A stretch of DNA of 64,000 nt from Sphingomonas quercus (lineage in GTDB: Bacteria > Pseudomonadota > Alphaproteobacteria > Sphingomonadales > Sphingomonadaceae): assembly GCF_018863195.1 (NCBI RefSeq), contig NZ_JAHKRT010000003.1, forward strand, positions 434,001-498,000, in the 5' to 3' direction. Below the pieces are notes generated by a model. That model saw only the letters and a program-made list of their open reading frames with translations, was not told the origin of the DNA and ran no database searches. Of this stretch, positions 1-9,930 are shown one piece after another; within the stretch, counting starts at the first letter, position 1, and each line of letters begins with the position of its first letter. The position numbers and the translations under genes are program-made.

Positions 1-857
1 AGCACGATCTCGTGATGCGTCGTCACCGCCACCGCGCCGAGCGCGCCGCCGAGCGCGAGGCTGCCGGTGTCTCCCATGAACACCGCCGCCGGCGGCGCAT
101 TGAACCACAGGAAGGCGAGCCCCGCCCCGATGATCCCGGCGCAGAAGATGGTGAGGTCGCCCGCCCCGGGCACGTGCGGGATGTTGAGATAGGTGGCGAA
201 CTTCACGTTGCCGACCATGTAGGCGATCACGAAGAAAGCCAGTGCGGCGATGATCACCGGCATGGTGGCAAGCCCGTCCAGCCCGTCCGTCAGGTTCACG
301 GCGTTGCCGAAGGCGACGATGGTGAAGGCGGCGAACAGCACATAGAAGGCGCCGAGATCGATCACCGCGCCGTTGTAGAAGGGCAGATAGAGGTGCGTGC
401 CGTTGGAACGCACGATCATCCAGCTGGCCACGCCGGCGATGACGAACTCCATGGCGAGGCGCGCCTTGCCGGAGACGCCGGCGCTGCTGCGCTTTTTGAC
501 CTTGTCGTAATCGTCCATGAACCCGATCGCGCCGAAGCCGAGCGTCACGAACAGCACGCCGAAGGTATAAGCCGAGCGCAAGTCCATCCACAGCAGCAGC
601 GACACCGTGACCGAGGTCAGGATCATCAGCCCGCCCATGGTCGGCGTGCCGCGCTTGGCGAGATGGGTCTGCGGGCCGTCCTCGCGGATCGGCTGGCCCT
701 TGCCCTGGCGCACCCGCAGAAAGCCGATGAACTTCGGCCCGATGATCAGGCCGAGGAACAGGGCGGTCACCGCCGCGGCGCCGGCGCGGAAGGTGATGTA
801 GCGGATAAGATTGAGGATTCCGGGAAAGCCCAGATGCTCGGCGATCAGATAGAGCAT
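1..857 (-). CDS. mraY: Phospho-N-acetylmuramoyl-pentapeptide transferase, 3' end cut by window
   Basis: MraY is the inner-membrane enzyme that moves phospho-MurNAc-pentapeptide from UDP to undecaprenyl phosphate, making lipid I. Translation from the ATG at 857 gives [10 protein letters not shown] and then a polytopic hydrophobic protein. It carries the family blocks GTPTMGGL, the FMDDYDK aspartate pair, [14 protein letters not shown] and [12 protein letters not shown], which hold the Mg-binding aspartates and the nucleotide-binding loops. The start lies inside the last codons of murF (13-nt overlap), so the two are probably translationally coupled. About 285 residues are present and the remainder lies beyond base 1. 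It is the last dcw gene visible here. Confidence 0.95.
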   Translation of the reverse strand, partial: MLYLIAEHLGFPGILNLIRYITFRAGAAAVTALFLGLIIGPKFIGFLRVRQGKGQPIREDGPQTHLAKRGTPTMGGLMILTSVTVSLLLWMDLRSAYTFGVLFVTLGFGAIGFMDDYDKVKKRSSAGVSGKARLAMEFVIAGVASWMIVRSNGTHLYLPFYNGAVIDLGAFYVLFAAFTIVAFGNAVNLTDGLDGLATMPVIIAALAFFVIAYMVGNVKFATYLNIPHVPGAGDLTIFCAGIIGAGLAFLWFNAPPAAVFMGDTGSLALGGALGAVAVTTHHEIV

Positions 858-2230
858 GATTTACGCGACCCCGCCAGCGCCTCGACCATGCGGCCCAGAC
901 CCACGGCGTTCGACCCCTTGACCAAGATGACATCGCCCGGGGCGAGGATGGCGCGCAGCCTGTCCTCCGCCGCCCGGGCGTCGGCCACATGGACGAATTC
1001 GGTGACGCCCTCAAGTGCTTCGGCCAGCGGCGCCATCGCGGGGCCTACGAGCAGTGCCAATTCCACGCCGGCTTCCCGTATCGGATCGGCGAGCCCGGCG
1101 TGGAAGCGCGCCGAGCCGGCCCCGAGCTCGCGCATCTCGCCGAGCACGGCGATGCGCCGGCCCCGCTCGCGGCCGAGCATCGCCAGCGTCGCCGCCATCG
1201 AGGCGGGATTGGCATTGTAGCTTTCGTCGATCAGCCTCGCCTCGCCTTCGGCAAGCGTGATCGTGTGGCGCTCGCCCCGGCCGGGGAGCCCGCGCATTTC
1301 GGCGAGAGCGAGTCCCGCCGCGGCAAGATCCCCGCCGGCCGCGAACACCGCCGCGATCACCGCCAGCGCGTTGGCCAGCCAATGGGCGCCGGGCATGCCG
1401 AGCGTGAAGGTCAGCATCGTATCGGGCAGTCGGGCGCTGATCAGCGTGCTGCCGCCCTCCAGCCGCATCGTATCCGAAGCGCGGACGTCGGCCTCGCGGC
1501 TGGTGCCGAAAGTGAGGATGCTGTCCGTATAGCGCCGCGCGATGCCGATCAGCCGCTCGCGGTGGGGGCTGTCATAGGGCAGGATGGCGGTGCCGCCGGG
1601 CTCCAGGCCCTGGAAGATTTCCGCCTTGGCATCGGCGATGGCGGTCTCGTCGGCGAAGAATTCGGCGTGTGCCGGCGCGATGGCCGTGATCAGCGCGACA
1701 TGCGGCATGACGAGGCGGGTGAGCTGGGCGAGCTCGCCGGCATGGTTCATGCCCATTTCGAGCACGGCATAGCGGCTGGCCGCCGGCATGCGCGCCAGGC
1801 TGAGCGGCACCCCGACATGATTATTGTAGCTCTTCACCGAGCGATGGGCGTGGCCGGGGGCGGCGCGCTCGAGGGCGGCGAACAGCGCTTCCTTGACGCT
1901 GGTCTTGCCGACCGAGCCGGTCACCCCGATCACCTTGCCACGCATGCGCTGGCGAGCGCCGCGGGCGAGCGCGTTCAAGGCGGCATCGGTATCGTCAACC
2001 AGTACATGCGGGCCGTCGACCGGCTCGGAGACGACGGCGCCGGCCGCCCCTTGAGCGAACGCCTGCGACACGAAGCGGTGGCCGTCAGTGGTCTCGCCCT
2101 TGAGCGCGACGAACAGGTCGCCGGGACCAACCTCGCGCGAATCGAAGGCCACGCCGGATGCGACGAAATCACCCTGCTCGCGGCCACCGGTCTGGGCGGC
2201 GATGGCGTCGGCGGTCCACAGCGCGGTCAT
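845..2230 (-). CDS. murF: UDP-N-acetylmuramoyl-tripeptide--D-alanyl-D-alanine ligase
   Basis: MurF adds D-Ala-D-Ala to the UDP-MurNAc-tripeptide, the last cytoplasmic step of peptidoglycan precursor synthesis. The protein is 461 residues, normal for the family. It shows the N-terminal substrate domain with [14 protein letters not shown], the ATP-binding loop [12 protein letters not shown], the [10 protein letters not shown] motif, [10 protein letters not shown], and the C-terminal [11 protein letters not shown] block. The ATG at 2230 overlaps the murE stop as ATGA. A GTG three codons upstream is possible but less likely. It sits between murE and mraY in the leftward dcw operon. Confidence 0.95.
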   Translation of the reverse strand: MTALWTADAIAAQTGGREQGDFVASGVAFDSREVGPGDLFVALKGETTDGHRFVSQAFAQGAAGAVVSEPVDGPHVLVDDTDAALNALARGARQRMRGKVIGVTGSVGKTSVKEALFAALERAAPGHAHRSVKSYNNHVGVPLSLARMPAASRYAVLEMGMNHAGELAQLTRLVMPHVALITAIAPAHAEFFADETAIADAKAEIFQGLEPGGTAILPYDSPHRERLIGIARRYTDSILTFGTSREADVRASDTMRLEGGSTLISARLPDTMLTFTLGMPGAHWLANALAVIAAVFAAGGDLAAAGLALAEMRGLPGRGERHTITLAEGEARLIDESYNANPASMAATLAMLGRERGRRIAVLGEMRELGAGSARFHAGLADPIREAGVELALLVGPAMAPLAEALEGVTEFVHVADARAAEDRLRAILAPGDVILVKGSNAVGLGRMVEALAGSRKSCSI

Positions 2231-3642
2231 GCCGCGCACTCCCGCGCGACGGTGACGTCGTCGAACGGCAGCACACGGTCGCCGACGATCTGGCCCTGCT
2301 CATGTCCCTTGCCGGCGATGAGCACGATGTCGTCCGCGCCCGCCCCGGCGATGGCGGCGGCGATGGCGGCGCGGCGGTCGCCGATCTCGATGGCGCCCGG
2401 GGCGCCGGCCAGCACCTCGCGGCGAATGGCGGCGGGATCCTCGGTACGGGGATTGTCGTCGGTGACGATGACCTGATCAGCGAGGCGCAGCGCCACCGCG
2501 CCCATTTCCGGCCGCTTGCCGGTGTCGCGGTCCCCGCCCGCGCCGAAGGCGACGATCAGCCGCCCCGCGGCGTGGGGGCGCAGCGCCTCGATCGCGGCCT
2601 CCAGCCCATCCGGCGTGTGGGCATAGTCGACATAGACCGGCGCGCCTCTGGCAGTGATCGCCGCGCGCTCCAGCCGGCCGCGCACCGGCTGCACGCGGGC
2701 GAGCAACGGGAACACCTGCTCGACCGTACCGCCGGTGGCGATGGCGAGGCCGGCCGCGGTGAGCGCGTTGGCAGCCTGATAGGCGCCGATCAGCGGCAGC
2801 TTCAACTGATGCGTCCGCCCGCCCGCCTCGACCGTCAGCGTCTGGCCGAGCTGGGTCGGCTCGCGCCGGACGAGGCGCAGTGCCTCGCCCCTTGTGCCGA
2901 CCGTCATCAGCCGCGCGCCGCGCTCGGCGACAAGCTCGGCGACGCGGCTGCTGGCGGGATCGTCGGCCCAGACGACGGCGGTGCCGTCGCGGTCCAGCAC
3001 CTCGGTGAACAGCCGCAGCTTGGCCTCGAGATAGGCCTCCATCGTGCCGTGATAATCGAGATGATCGCGGCTGAGGTTGGTGAAGGCGGCGGCGCGGACC
3101 GGCAGGCCCTCGGTGCGATATTGGGAAAGGCCGTGGCTGGACGCCTCGAAGGCGAGGTGGCTGACCCCTTCCCGCTCCAGGCCGGCGACGTTGGCGAGGA
3201 AGGTGACGATGTCAGGGGTGGTCAGGCCGGTCGACACCTGATCGTCGGCGGTGGTGACGCCGAGCGTGCCGATCGAGGCGGCATGATGGCCTTGCTGCCG
3301 CCACAGCTGGCGGAGCAATTCGACGGTGGAAGTCTTGCCGTTGGTGCCGGTGACGGCGACGGTGACGGCGGGGAACGGCGCGAAGAAGCGTGCGGCGAGC
3401 GCGGCGAAGGCGCGGCGCGGCTCGGCGTCGGCGATGTGCAGCGCGCCCGTCACCGTCACTTCCGGCCGGGCGACGATGGCGACGGCGCCGGCGGCGACGG
3501 CGGCGGACACGAAATCCTCGCCATTGAAGCGCGCGCCGCGAAAGGCGCCGAACACGGTGCCCGGCGCCACTTTGCGATGATCGATGGCGAAGCCGGTGAC
3601 GCGCGCCTCACCGGCGCCGGGGACAAGATCGCCGAGCCGCAT
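2227..3642 (-). CDS. murE: UDP-N-acetylmuramoyl-L-alanyl-D-glutamate--2,6-diaminopimelate ligase
   Basis: MurE adds meso-diaminopimelate to UDP-MurNAc-Ala-Glu in the cytoplasm. The 471-residue protein has the P-loop VTGTNGKTSTVELL, the substrate motif GLTTPDIV, FEASSHGLSQ, YAHTPDGLEAAI, and the C-terminal DNPRTEDPAAI motif that is the signature of the DAP-adding subgroup rather than the lysine-adding one. The start ATG at 3642 shares one base with the ftsI stop (TGATG), and the stop overlaps the murF start. Both point to one translationally coupled operon. Confidence 0.95.
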   Translation of the reverse strand: MRLGDLVPGAGEARVTGFAIDHRKVAPGTVFGAFRGARFNGEDFVSAAVAAGAVAIVARPEVTVTGALHIADAEPRRAFAALAARFFAPFPAVTVAVTGTNGKTSTVELLRQLWRQQGHHAASIGTLGVTTADDQVSTGLTTPDIVTFLANVAGLEREGVSHLAFEASSHGLSQYRTEGLPVRAAAFTNLSRDHLDYHGTMEAYLEAKLRLFTEVLDRDGTAVVWADDPASSRVAELVAERGARLMTVGTRGEALRLVRREPTQLGQTLTVEAGGRTHQLKLPLIGAYQAANALTAAGLAIATGGTVEQVFPLLARVQPVRGRLERAAITARGAPVYVDYAHTPDGLEAAIEALRPHAAGRLIVAFGAGGDRDTGKRPEMGAVALRLADQVIVTDDNPRTEDPAAIRREVLAGAPGAIEIGDRRAAIAAAIAGAGADDIVLIAGKGHEQGQIVGDRVLPFDDVTVARECAA

Positions 3643-5414
3643 CACTGCCCCCCGGCGGCAAGCGAGGCGGGCGGCGCGGCGAGCGGGGCGGCGGCCCCCG
3701 GCACCGGCGGCTGGCCGGGATGCCAGACCAGCGGCAAGAGCTCGGTCAGGTCGATGTCGCGGCCCTGATCGGGGGTGACGCCGAGCATCGGTCCGACCCG
3801 GCCGAGCACCTTCTTCACCGCCGGCGCGATCGTCCAGCCGGCCGTCTTGAAGCCGTAGGTATCCTTGGTCCCCTTGGGGCTGTCGAGCATCATGATGATG
3901 ACATAGCGCGGTTCGTCCATCGGGAAGACCCCCGCGAAAGTGGCGACATTGTTGCTGCCGTCATAACCGCCGCCGCCGGCACGCGGCTTCTCTGCGGTGC
4001 CGGTCTTGCCGCCGAGCCGGAAGCCGGGCGTGTCGGCGGACTTGCCGGTGCCGTCCGCCTCCGGAATGACGACCATGCGCAGCAGCTGGCGAACGCGGAA
4101 GCTGGTCGCCTCGCTGATCACCTTGCGCCCCTCGGGAACGTGCGCGGCGTCGCGCTTCAGCAGCGTCGCCGGGCGCAGTGTGCCGCCATTGACCAGCGCC
4201 GCATAGGCGGAGGCGAGGTGCAGCGGCGTCACCGCGATGCCGTGGCCATAGCCGACCGTCATCACCGCGGACCGACCCCAATAGACCGGCCAGAGCGGGC
4301 GCCCCTTCTCCACCAGCTCGATGGCGGGCGGGGTGTCGAAGCCGAGCTTGGTGAACATCGCCTTGATGCGCTCCTCGCCGATCTGCTCGGAGATGCGGGC
4401 GGTGACGATGTTCGACGAATGAACCATCATTTCCGGCACGTTCAGCCAGCGATTCTCCGGGTGGTCGTCCTTGATGCGGTAACGGCCGATCTGGAGCGGC
4501 GCGGTGGCGTCGTACTTCTGCGTCATCGAGGTGACGACGCCATTCTCGATGGCGTTGGCGATGGTGATCGCCTTGAAGGTCGAGCCAAGCTCATAGACGG
4601 ACTGGGTGACGTTGTTGCGCAACGCCTCGGGATCGCCGCGCCCGGCGGCGTTGGGATTGTACGTGGGCAGCGAGGCCATCGCCAGCACCTCGCCGGTGCG
4701 CACGTCCAGCACCAGACCGGCAGCGCCGATCGCGGAATGCTTGGCCATGGCGGCGGCAAGCTCACCCTCGACGGCGGCCTGCACGCGGCTGTCGATCGAC
4801 AGCATCGCCGGCTTGCCGCGGGTCAGCGGGTCGGTCAGCTCATGATCCAGCACGCGCTCCATGCCGCTCATGCCGATGCCGTCACGGCCAACGAAGCCGA
4901 GCACGTGGCTGGCGAGGCCGGTCTGCGGGTAGAGGCGCTCGGGCTCGCGCGTCAGCTCGATCGCCGTCGAGCCGATCGCGTTGACCTGCTCCACCGTGGC
5001 CGGCAGCGCGCGGCGGCGCAGATAGACGAAGCTCTTTCCAGACTGGAGGATGGCGAGATATTGCGCCGCGGACTTCTCCGGCAGCACGCGCGCGAGCTTC
5101 TCCGCCACCTCGACGCGGTTGACCGGATCGACACGGTCGGGATGCAGCGCGATCGACCAGGCGCGGATGGTGACGGCGAGCGGCACCCCGTTGCGATCGA
5201 CGATGTCGCCGCGCGGGGGCAGCAGCGCGTTGGGGTCGGTGCCGCGCGACGGGGCATCGGTGAACACGGCAAGCCAGGTCAGGCGCAGCGCCACGATCCC
5301 GGACAGGCCCAGGAACAGCAGCATCATCACCATCAGCCGGTAATGCGCGACCTGCAGCGTCTGATGACGCTGCCCGGCCAGCGTCACCCGACCGGTCTGG
5401 GCCAATGACGCCAT
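3642..5414 (-). CDS. ftsI: Penicillin-binding protein 3, septal transpeptidase
   Basis: FtsI (PBP3) is the septum-specific DD-transpeptidase partnering FtsW in division. The 590-residue protein has one N-terminal transmembrane helix (LMVMMLLFLGLSGIVAL), a PBP dimer domain, and a transpeptidase domain with the catalytic motif STFK (within LGSTFKAITI), SSN (VHSSNIVTA) and KTGTAE. The ATG at 5414 lies two bases past the ftsL stop. The N-terminal tail before the helix is short and basic. No mutation is seen in the three active-site motifs. Confidence 0.95.
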   Translation of the reverse strand: MASLAQTGRVTLAGQRHQTLQVAHYRLMVMMLLFLGLSGIVALRLTWLAVFTDAPSRGTDPNALLPPRGDIVDRNGVPLAVTIRAWSIALHPDRVDPVNRVEVAEKLARVLPEKSAAQYLAILQSGKSFVYLRRRALPATVEQVNAIGSTAIELTREPERLYPQTGLASHVLGFVGRDGIGMSGMERVLDHELTDPLTRGKPAMLSIDSRVQAAVEGELAAAMAKHSAIGAAGLVLDVRTGEVLAMASLPTYNPNAAGRGDPEALRNNVTQSVYELGSTFKAITIANAIENGVVTSMTQKYDATAPLQIGRYRIKDDHPENRWLNVPEMMVHSSNIVTARISEQIGEERIKAMFTKLGFDTPPAIELVEKGRPLWPVYWGRSAVMTVGYGHGIAVTPLHLASAYAALVNGGTLRPATLLKRDAAHVPEGRKVISEATSFRVRQLLRMVVIPEADGTGKSADTPGFRLGGKTGTAEKPRAGGGGYDGSNNVATFAGVFPMDEPRYVIIMMLDSPKGTKDTYGFKTAGWTIAPAVKKVLGRVGPMLGVTPDQGRDIDLTELLPLVWHPGQPPVPGAAAPLAAPPASLAAGGQ

Positions 5415-5415
5415 A

Positions 5416-6123
5416 TTATCTGCCCTTGGGCTTGGCTTCGAGCGCGGCGCGGCGCCCGATATCACCCATCAGATCATCCCCGAGCAGGGGGCCGGTCTGC
5501 CCGGCCAGTTTCGCGACCCCCGAGCCCGGCGGCGCGGCGCGCGCGACCAGCGCCGCCTTCTGCACCAGCGGCTCAAGATCGGCGAGGCGCGCCGGCGAGG
5601 CCGGCGAGTAGGTGGCGCGGCGGATCATCGGCTGGAGCTCGGCGAGCCCGCGCGACGGCATGCTCGCCGAGGCGAGGACGACGTGCGGCGCGACGCGCTG
5701 CGCAGGCAGCGGCGTGACGTGCGGTGCCGGTGCCGGTGCCGGCGCAGTTTCGGGCCGGAGGGCGGCCGGCGTCACCACCGGCGCTGCCGGCCGCGCCTGC
5801 AGCGAGGCCTGGATGACGTGCGGCGCCGCCTTCGGCGCGACATAGGCGGCGAGTTGCATCTCGCCCTGCGCATATTGGCTGACCTGCGGCGCTTGCAAGC
5901 CGAGCACGTCGGCGTTCCACCGCTCCAGCTGAACGAGGCGCGAACGTGTGTCCAGCTCGGTACGAAGCTGCCGGATGTCCTGACGGGCGCCGAGAGTCTT
6001 GCGCTCCATCGACATCAGCTGGGCGCGCTCGGAAGCGACCTGCAACGAGACGAGGTAGCAGGACAGCGCTGCCGCCGCGACGCCCGCGACCCAGCCCACG
6101 GCCCGGAAGCGACTGGCGATCAT
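5416..6123 (-). CDS. ftsL: FtsL-like cell division protein with long C-terminal extension
   Basis: This is assigned by position between rsmH and ftsI and by topology. It has a short cytoplasmic N-terminus, one membrane helix ([19 protein letters not shown]), then a helical region rich in Arg, Gln and Glu (about residues 35-80) that fits the FtsL/DivIC coiled coil. It is 235 residues, roughly twice a typical FtsL, because an Ala/Pro-rich low-complexity tail follows. The ATG at 6123 overlaps the rsmH stop as ATGA. FtsL recruits FtsQ/FtsB and activates FtsWI. The role of the tail cannot be told from sequence. Confidence 0.8.
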   Translation of the reverse strand: MIASRFRAVGWVAGVAAAALSCYLVSLQVASERAQLMSMERKTLGARQDIRQLRTELDTRSRLVQLERWNADVLGLQAPQVSQYAQGEMQLAAYVAPKAAPHVIQASLQARPAAPVVTPAALRPETAPAPAPAPHVTPLPAQRVAPHVVLASASMPSRGLAELQPMIRRATYSPASPARLADLEPLVQKAALVARAAPPGSGVAKLAGQTGPLLGDDLMGDIGRRAALEAKPKGR

Positions 6124-7082
6124 GACGGCGATACTCCTGCGGACTGGCCCCAAGCGGGCGAAAAGGTGCGCCGCGCGACACGCAACGTGGCGGAGCGCGC
6201 GCGCGGATTGGCGTGCGTTTCGGCGGCCCCGGCGCGGACCGGCTTGGCCACCGCCTCGAAGCTCGGCGCCGGCGCGCTGGCGGGCGCTGCCGGCAGGTGG
6301 CGCGAGCCGCCGGCGGTGGCGCCGGAGCGCGTGCGGAAGAACAGCTTGACCAGCCGATCCTCGGCGGAATGGAAGGTGACGACGGCGAGCCGCCCGCCCG
6401 GCTTCAGCGCGCGCTCGGCGGCGGCAAGGCCATCCTCCAGCTCGCCAAGCTCGCGGTTGAGATGGATGCGGATCGCCTGGAAGGTGCGCGTCGACGGATC
6501 CTTGGGCGCGCCCGGGCGATGGCCGAGCGCCTTGCGGACGATCGCGGCCAGTTCCGAAGTCCGGCTGAGTGGGCGCGCGGCGACGATGGCGCGGGCGATG
6601 CGCCGGCTCTTCGGCTCGTCGCCATAGCGATAGATGACGTCGGCGATCTCGGCCTCGTCGGCGGTGTTCAGGAAGTCGGCGGCGGTGGGGCCGGCCTGCT
6701 CCATGCGCATGTCGAGCGGCCCGTCCGACTGGAAGGAGAAGCCGCGCTCGGCCCGATCGAGCTGCATCGACGAGACGCCGATATCCAGCACCACGCCGTC
6801 CACCGCGTCGACGCCGCGCTCCGCCAATGCCGCGTCCAGACGCGAGAAGCGCTCGGGCACCAGCGTCAGGCGATCCTCTGCCGATTCGAGCGCGCGCCCC
6901 TCGGCGATCGCATCGGGATCGCGATCGAAGGCATAGACCGTCGCCCCGCTGGCGAGGATGGCGCGGGTATAGCCTCCGGCGCCGAACGTGCCGTCGACAT
7001 GGACCTCGCCGGCCGCGGGGGCGAGGCCGGCGATCACCTCCTCAAGAAGGACCGGAATGTGGGGGGCGGCGGCGGCGCTCAT
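6120..7082 (-). CDS. rsmH: 16S rRNA (cytosine-1402-N4) methyltransferase
   Basis: RsmH (MraW) methylates N4 of C1402 in 16S rRNA using SAM. The 320-residue protein begins with [13 protein letters not shown] and contains the SAM-binding block [15 protein letters not shown]. It continues with [30 protein letters not shown] and a C-terminal block ending [14 protein letters not shown], all typical of the family. The ATG at 7082 overlaps the mraZ stop as ATGA and the stop overlaps ftsL, so it is the second gene of the dcw operon. Confidence 0.95.
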   Translation of the reverse strand: MSAAAAPHIPVLLEEVIAGLAPAAGEVHVDGTFGAGGYTRAILASGATVYAFDRDPDAIAEGRALESAEDRLTLVPERFSRLDAALAERGVDAVDGVVLDIGVSSMQLDRAERGFSFQSDGPLDMRMEQAGPTAADFLNTADEAEIADVIYRYGDEPKSRRIARAIVAARPLSRTSELAAIVRKALGHRPGAPKDPSTRTFQAIRIHLNRELGELEDGLAAAERALKPGGRLAVVTFHSAEDRLVKLFFRTRSGATAGGSRHLPAAPASAPAPSFEAVAKPVRAGAAETHANPRARSATLRVARRTFSPAWGQSAGVSPS

Positions 7083-7591
7083 GCCTTGCCCTCGACGAGC
7101 AGGCGGGCGCGCTCGCGATCCATCGCCGGAATCGCCTCGCAGGCGATATAGGTCTCCGGCTTCCAGATCTGGAAGGTCTGCCCGGCGCCGATGAACAGCG
7201 CCTGGCCTTCGATCCCGGCGAGGCGGCGCGATTGCGGCGGCAGCACCATGCGGCCGGGATCGTCGAAGCTGGTCTTCTCCAGATCGGCGAACAGGCTGGC
7301 CTGCTCCGCCTCGGAAGCGGCAAGCCGCTCGGCGCCGGTCAGATGGGAGACGCCTTCCTCGGTCTGGGCGAACAGGGTGGGAAGATATCCCATGTCGAAC
7401 CCGCGCAGGCAGGGCAGCGTGCGGTGGGCGGCGACATAGAGCGCCTTGTCGGAGACATATTCACCCTCGGTCTGGGCGATGCGGCGGGCGCGTTGGGCGA
7501 TCACGTCGCGCATGTCGGCGGGCAGCGAAACGCGTCCCTTCGCGTCCACCGCGTTCAAAAACCGACCGTGGAAAAATGCCCTCAATTCCAC
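7079..7591 (-). CDS. mraZ: Transcriptional regulator MraZ
   Basis: MraZ is a DNA-binding protein of the AbrB/SpoVT fold, usually the first dcw gene and a repressor of its own operon. Visible features are [18 protein letters not shown], which is the family's DAKGR motif, and a second half with [17 protein letters not shown] chose the GTG at 7591 (170 residues, starting V-E-L-R-A-F-F) because it places the DAKGR motif near residue 15, as in homologues. An upstream ATG at 7696 would add 35 residues of unconserved sequence. Ribosome-binding sequence before the GTG is weak, so the exact start is uncertain. Confidence 0.88.
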   Translation of the reverse strand: MELRAFFHGRFLNAVDAKGRVSLPADMRDVIAQRARRIAQTEGEYVSDKALYVAAHRTLPCLRGFDMGYLPTLFAQTEEGVSHLTGAERLAASEAEQASLFADLEKTSFDDPGRMVLPPQSRRLAGIEGQALFIGAGQTFQIWKPETYIACEAIPAMDRERARLLVEGKA

Positions 7592-7725
7592 ACCCGGAAC
7601 CCCAGTTACGCGGGCCGGCGGACCGCCCCGGACCGGCACAATCCGGTGAGGCGGCACGCCAGCAGCGCACCCAATACGACTTCCCCGGATGCCCAATGGA
7701 TAAGCTGGGAACGCGTGGAACTCAA

Positions 7726-7741
7726 TCCCACTATAGTGGGA
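7726..7741. promoter_or_regulatory. 16-bp perfect palindrome upstream of mraZ
   Basis: TCCCACTATAGTGGGA is a perfect palindrome 135 bp upstream of the proposed mraZ start, in the promoter region of the dcw operon. It contains GTGGGA in both orientations, and a further GTGGT lies about 21 bp away on the mraZ strand. MraZ is known to bind repeated TGGG-type boxes, so an autoregulatory operator is the simplest reading. The palindromic arrangement rather than direct repeats is unusual for MraZ, and another dimeric regulator is possible. Confidence 0.5.
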
Positions 7742-7835
7742 AATCTTACCACTGAGCTAAATGTCGGGGCGGACTATCGCCCCGGGCAACCCCGAAACCA
7801 GCCAGTATTCACGGAATGTTCCGCCTTTCCACATC

Positions 7836-7844
7836 TGTGGATAA
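7836..7844 (-). promoter_or_regulatory. Perfect DnaA-box sequence
   Basis: TGTGGATAA on the plus strand is the exact reverse complement of the consensus DnaA box TTATCCACA. It lies about 250 bp upstream of mraZ. Only one perfect box is present, with no AT-rich unwinding region or box cluster, so it is not an origin. It might let DnaA act on dcw transcription, or be chance. Confidence 0.4.
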
Positions 7845-7960
7845 CTCTGTGCGCGGATGTGCATGGGGATGTGTGTCGGGTGTGAGGGACAATGGCCTGC
7901 CGCAAATCGGGACGGTTGCCGGGCGACTCAGGGCTTCAGGGGCGGCGCGCGCGCCCTCAC

Positions 7961-8047
7961 CGTCATGCCGAACCTCGTTCCCGCATCCACCGGCCCCCAC
8001 GCCGGAGGCCGTGGCGAGGCGGACCCCGGAACAGGCCCGGCGTGACG
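7961..8047. repeat. Sphingomonad-type intergenic inverted repeat (REP-like)
   Basis: CGTCATGCCG at the left end is matched by CGGCGTGACG at the right end (one mismatch as an inverted repeat), with GAACCTCGTTCCC-like and CCCGGAACAGGCCCGG-like inner arms. The layout matches the element at 53392-53480 in the island. Such elements are scattered between genes in sphingomonads. It lies in the 482-bp gap between mraZ and the small membrane-protein gene. Apart from the palindrome and DnaA box listed, nothing else is evident in that gap. Confidence 0.6.
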
Positions 8048-8073
8048 TTATGGGTGTGTGTCGGGGCTGTCCC

Positions 8074-8325
8074 CTAGCGCCGGGCGGCGCGGGCCAGCGG
8101 CTGGACGGAGTTGGTGGTATCGTCCGGCATATTACCAGGGGCGACGCCCAGTTCGGCGAGCGGCTCCTTGGGCGGAGCGGCTTCGTTTTTCACGGAAACC
8201 GCGGCACTGCCATTGCTGTCGGCGAAGCGGTCCTCACCGACCAGGCCGAAGAGCGAGGCGGCGAGCACGACGAGAAGGAAGACGCAGGCCAGTCCGGTCA
8301 ATCCGATCCGGACCCGTTGCATCAT
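8074..8325 (-). CDS. Small single-span membrane or secreted protein, unknown function
   Basis: This is an 83-residue protein with a strongly hydrophobic N-terminal segment (IGLTGLACVFLLVVLAASLF) followed by an acidic, Ala/Pro-rich hydrophilic tail. The segment could be a membrane anchor or an uncleaved signal. The ATG at 8325 has a good ribosome-binding site (GGAGA, five bases upstream). An ATG at 8364 is an alternative start. It follows sdaA on the same strand with a gap of 124 bp. I do not recognise a family. Confidence 0.6.
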   Translation of the reverse strand: MMQRVRIGLTGLACVFLLVVLAASLFGLVGEDRFADSNGSAAVSVKNEAAPPKEPLAELGVAPGNMPDDTTNSVQPLARAARR

Positions 8326-8449
8326 CGCTTCTCCGCCTCCGGCGGGTCGGCGTCGATTGTTCATGTGCCCCAGTGTAACGCCGGCTCGGCCCGTCGCGCA
8401 ACTGGCGCGTCCGGCCCTCGCCCTCCCCCGCCGATTCGCGGGCGACCAT

Positions 8450-9817
8450 TCAGCACTCGACGACGTTGGCGGCGAGCCCGCCCTGCGCGGTTTCCTTGTA
8501 TTTTTCGCCCATGTCGAGGCCGGTGCGTCGCATCGTCTCGATTACCTGATCGAGGCTGACGCGGTGGTGGCCGTCGCCGAGCAGCGCGAGCCGCGCCGCC
8601 TCGATCGCCTTGATCGCGCCGACCGCGTTGCGCTCGATGCACGGCACCTGGACGAGGCCGCCGACCGGATCGCAGGTGAGGCCGAGATTATGCTCCATGC
8701 CGATCTCGGCGGCATTCTCGACCTGGGCGGGCGTCGCCCCGAGGACATGGGCGAGCCCGGCCGCGGCCATCGAGCACGCCACCCCCACCTCCCCCTGACA
8801 GCCGACCTCCGCCCCGGAGATCGAGGCATTCTCCTTGAACAGCGAGCCGACCGCTGAGGCGGTGAGCAGGAAATCCTCGACGCCACGGATCGAGGCGCCA
8901 GGCACCAGCCGCTGATAATAGCGCAGCACCGCCGGGACGATGCCAGCCGCGCCGTTGGTCGGCGCGGTGACCACCCGGCCACCGCCGGCATTCTCCTCGT
9001 TGACGGCCAGCGCCCAGAGATTGATCCAGTCCACCACCGACAGCGGATCGGCAAGCGCGCGCTCCTGGCGTTCCTGCATCAGGCGGCGGCCGGTGGCCGC
9101 GCGCCGCTTCACCTTCAGGCCGCCGGGCAGGATGCCGTCGGTGCGCAGGCCGCGGTCGATGCAGTCGGACATGGCGGCGGCGATCGCCGCCAGACGGGCG
9201 GCCAGAGTGGCGTCGTCCATCGCCGCCAGTTCGTTGGCGCGCTGGATCTCGGCGAAACTCAGCCCCTCGCGCTCCGCGATGGCGAGCAGGTCGGCGCCGG
9301 AACAATAGCGAAACGGCGGATCGACAAGCATCGCCGGCCCGGCATTGCCGCGCACCGCGTCTGCATCGAGCACCGCGCCACCGCCGATCGAATAGGCGGT
9401 CTTCTCGGCGAGAAGCATCCCGGCCGCGTCCAGTGCGGAGAAGCGCATCGCGTTGGAGTGGAAGTCGAGCCGCTCGCCATAGCGCCAGTCGATATCCGTC
9501 GCCGGATCGAAGGCGAGCATGCGGCCGTCCGCGAGCGTGAGGCAGCGCCGCTGCGTGATCGCGTCGACGATGGCCTCGATCGCATCCGGGTCGACCGTGT
9601 CCGGCCGGTGCCCGGACAGCCCGAGCAGGATCGCCCGGTCGGTGGCATGGCCGCGGCCGGTCAGCGCCAGCGAGCCGTAGAGCGCGACGCCGAGCCGCGC
9701 CACCGGCAGATCGGCGAGCGCGGCCGCAAAATCCGCCGCCGCCGTCATCGGCCCCATGGTATGGGAACTGGACGGCCCGACGCCGATCTTGAAGAGCTCG
9801 AAAACGCTGGCCACCAT
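8450..9817 (-). CDS. sdaA: L-serine ammonia-lyase, iron-sulfur type
   Basis: It deaminates L-serine to pyruvate and ammonia using a [4Fe-4S] cluster. The single-chain form is seen here: an N-terminal beta-domain begins [20 protein letters not shown] and a C-terminal alpha-domain follows with [32 protein letters not shown] and [14 protein letters not shown], which supply the cluster cysteines. From the ATG at 9817 the protein is 455 residues, normal for the family. An upstream start at 9865 would add 16 unconserved residues. It appears to be transcribed alone or with the small downstream membrane gene. Confidence 0.93.
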   Translation of the reverse strand: MVASVFELFKIGVGPSSSHTMGPMTAAADFAAALADLPVARLGVALYGSLALTGRGHATDRAILLGLSGHRPDTVDPDAIEAIVDAITQRRCLTLADGRMLAFDPATDIDWRYGERLDFHSNAMRFSALDAAGMLLAEKTAYSIGGGAVLDADAVRGNAGPAMLVDPPFRYCSGADLLAIAEREGLSFAEIQRANELAAMDDATLAARLAAIAAAMSDCIDRGLRTDGILPGGLKVKRRAATGRRLMQERQERALADPLSVVDWINLWALAVNEENAGGGRVVTAPTNGAAGIVPAVLRYYQRLVPGASIRGVEDFLLTASAVGSLFKENASISGAEVGCQGEVGVACSMAAAGLAHVLGATPAQVENAAEIGMEHNLGLTCDPVGGLVQVPCIERNAVGAIKAIEAARLALLGDGHHRVSLDQVIETMRRTGLDMGEKYKETAQGGLAANVVEC

Positions 9818-9894
9818 CCGGGTGGAATAGGCGCGCGCGACGGGTTCGTCAGCCCGTCCGCGCAAAGTTGCCGGAATCGGAGTCGAAAACGGCG

Positions 9895-9922
9895 AGGCGG
9901 CTCGTTTTCCGGCGAGCCGCCT
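9895..9922 (-). terminator. Hairpin downstream of the autotransporter gene
   Basis: AGGCGGCTCG (9895-9904) pairs perfectly with CGAGCCGCCT (9913-9922) around an 8-nt loop, just after the autotransporter stop at 9931. The T-tract beyond it on the minus strand is short (TTTT), so termination strength is uncertain. Confidence 0.55.
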
Positions 9923-9930
9923 GCCGCCGG

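Noticed and set aside
7741-7770. tRNA-like D-arm sequence (TTTAGCTCAGTGGTAAGA on the minus strand) upstream of mraZ
   Set aside because: No matching T arm or acceptor 3' strand follows and the anticodon region is replaced by the palindrome, so it is not a tRNA gene.
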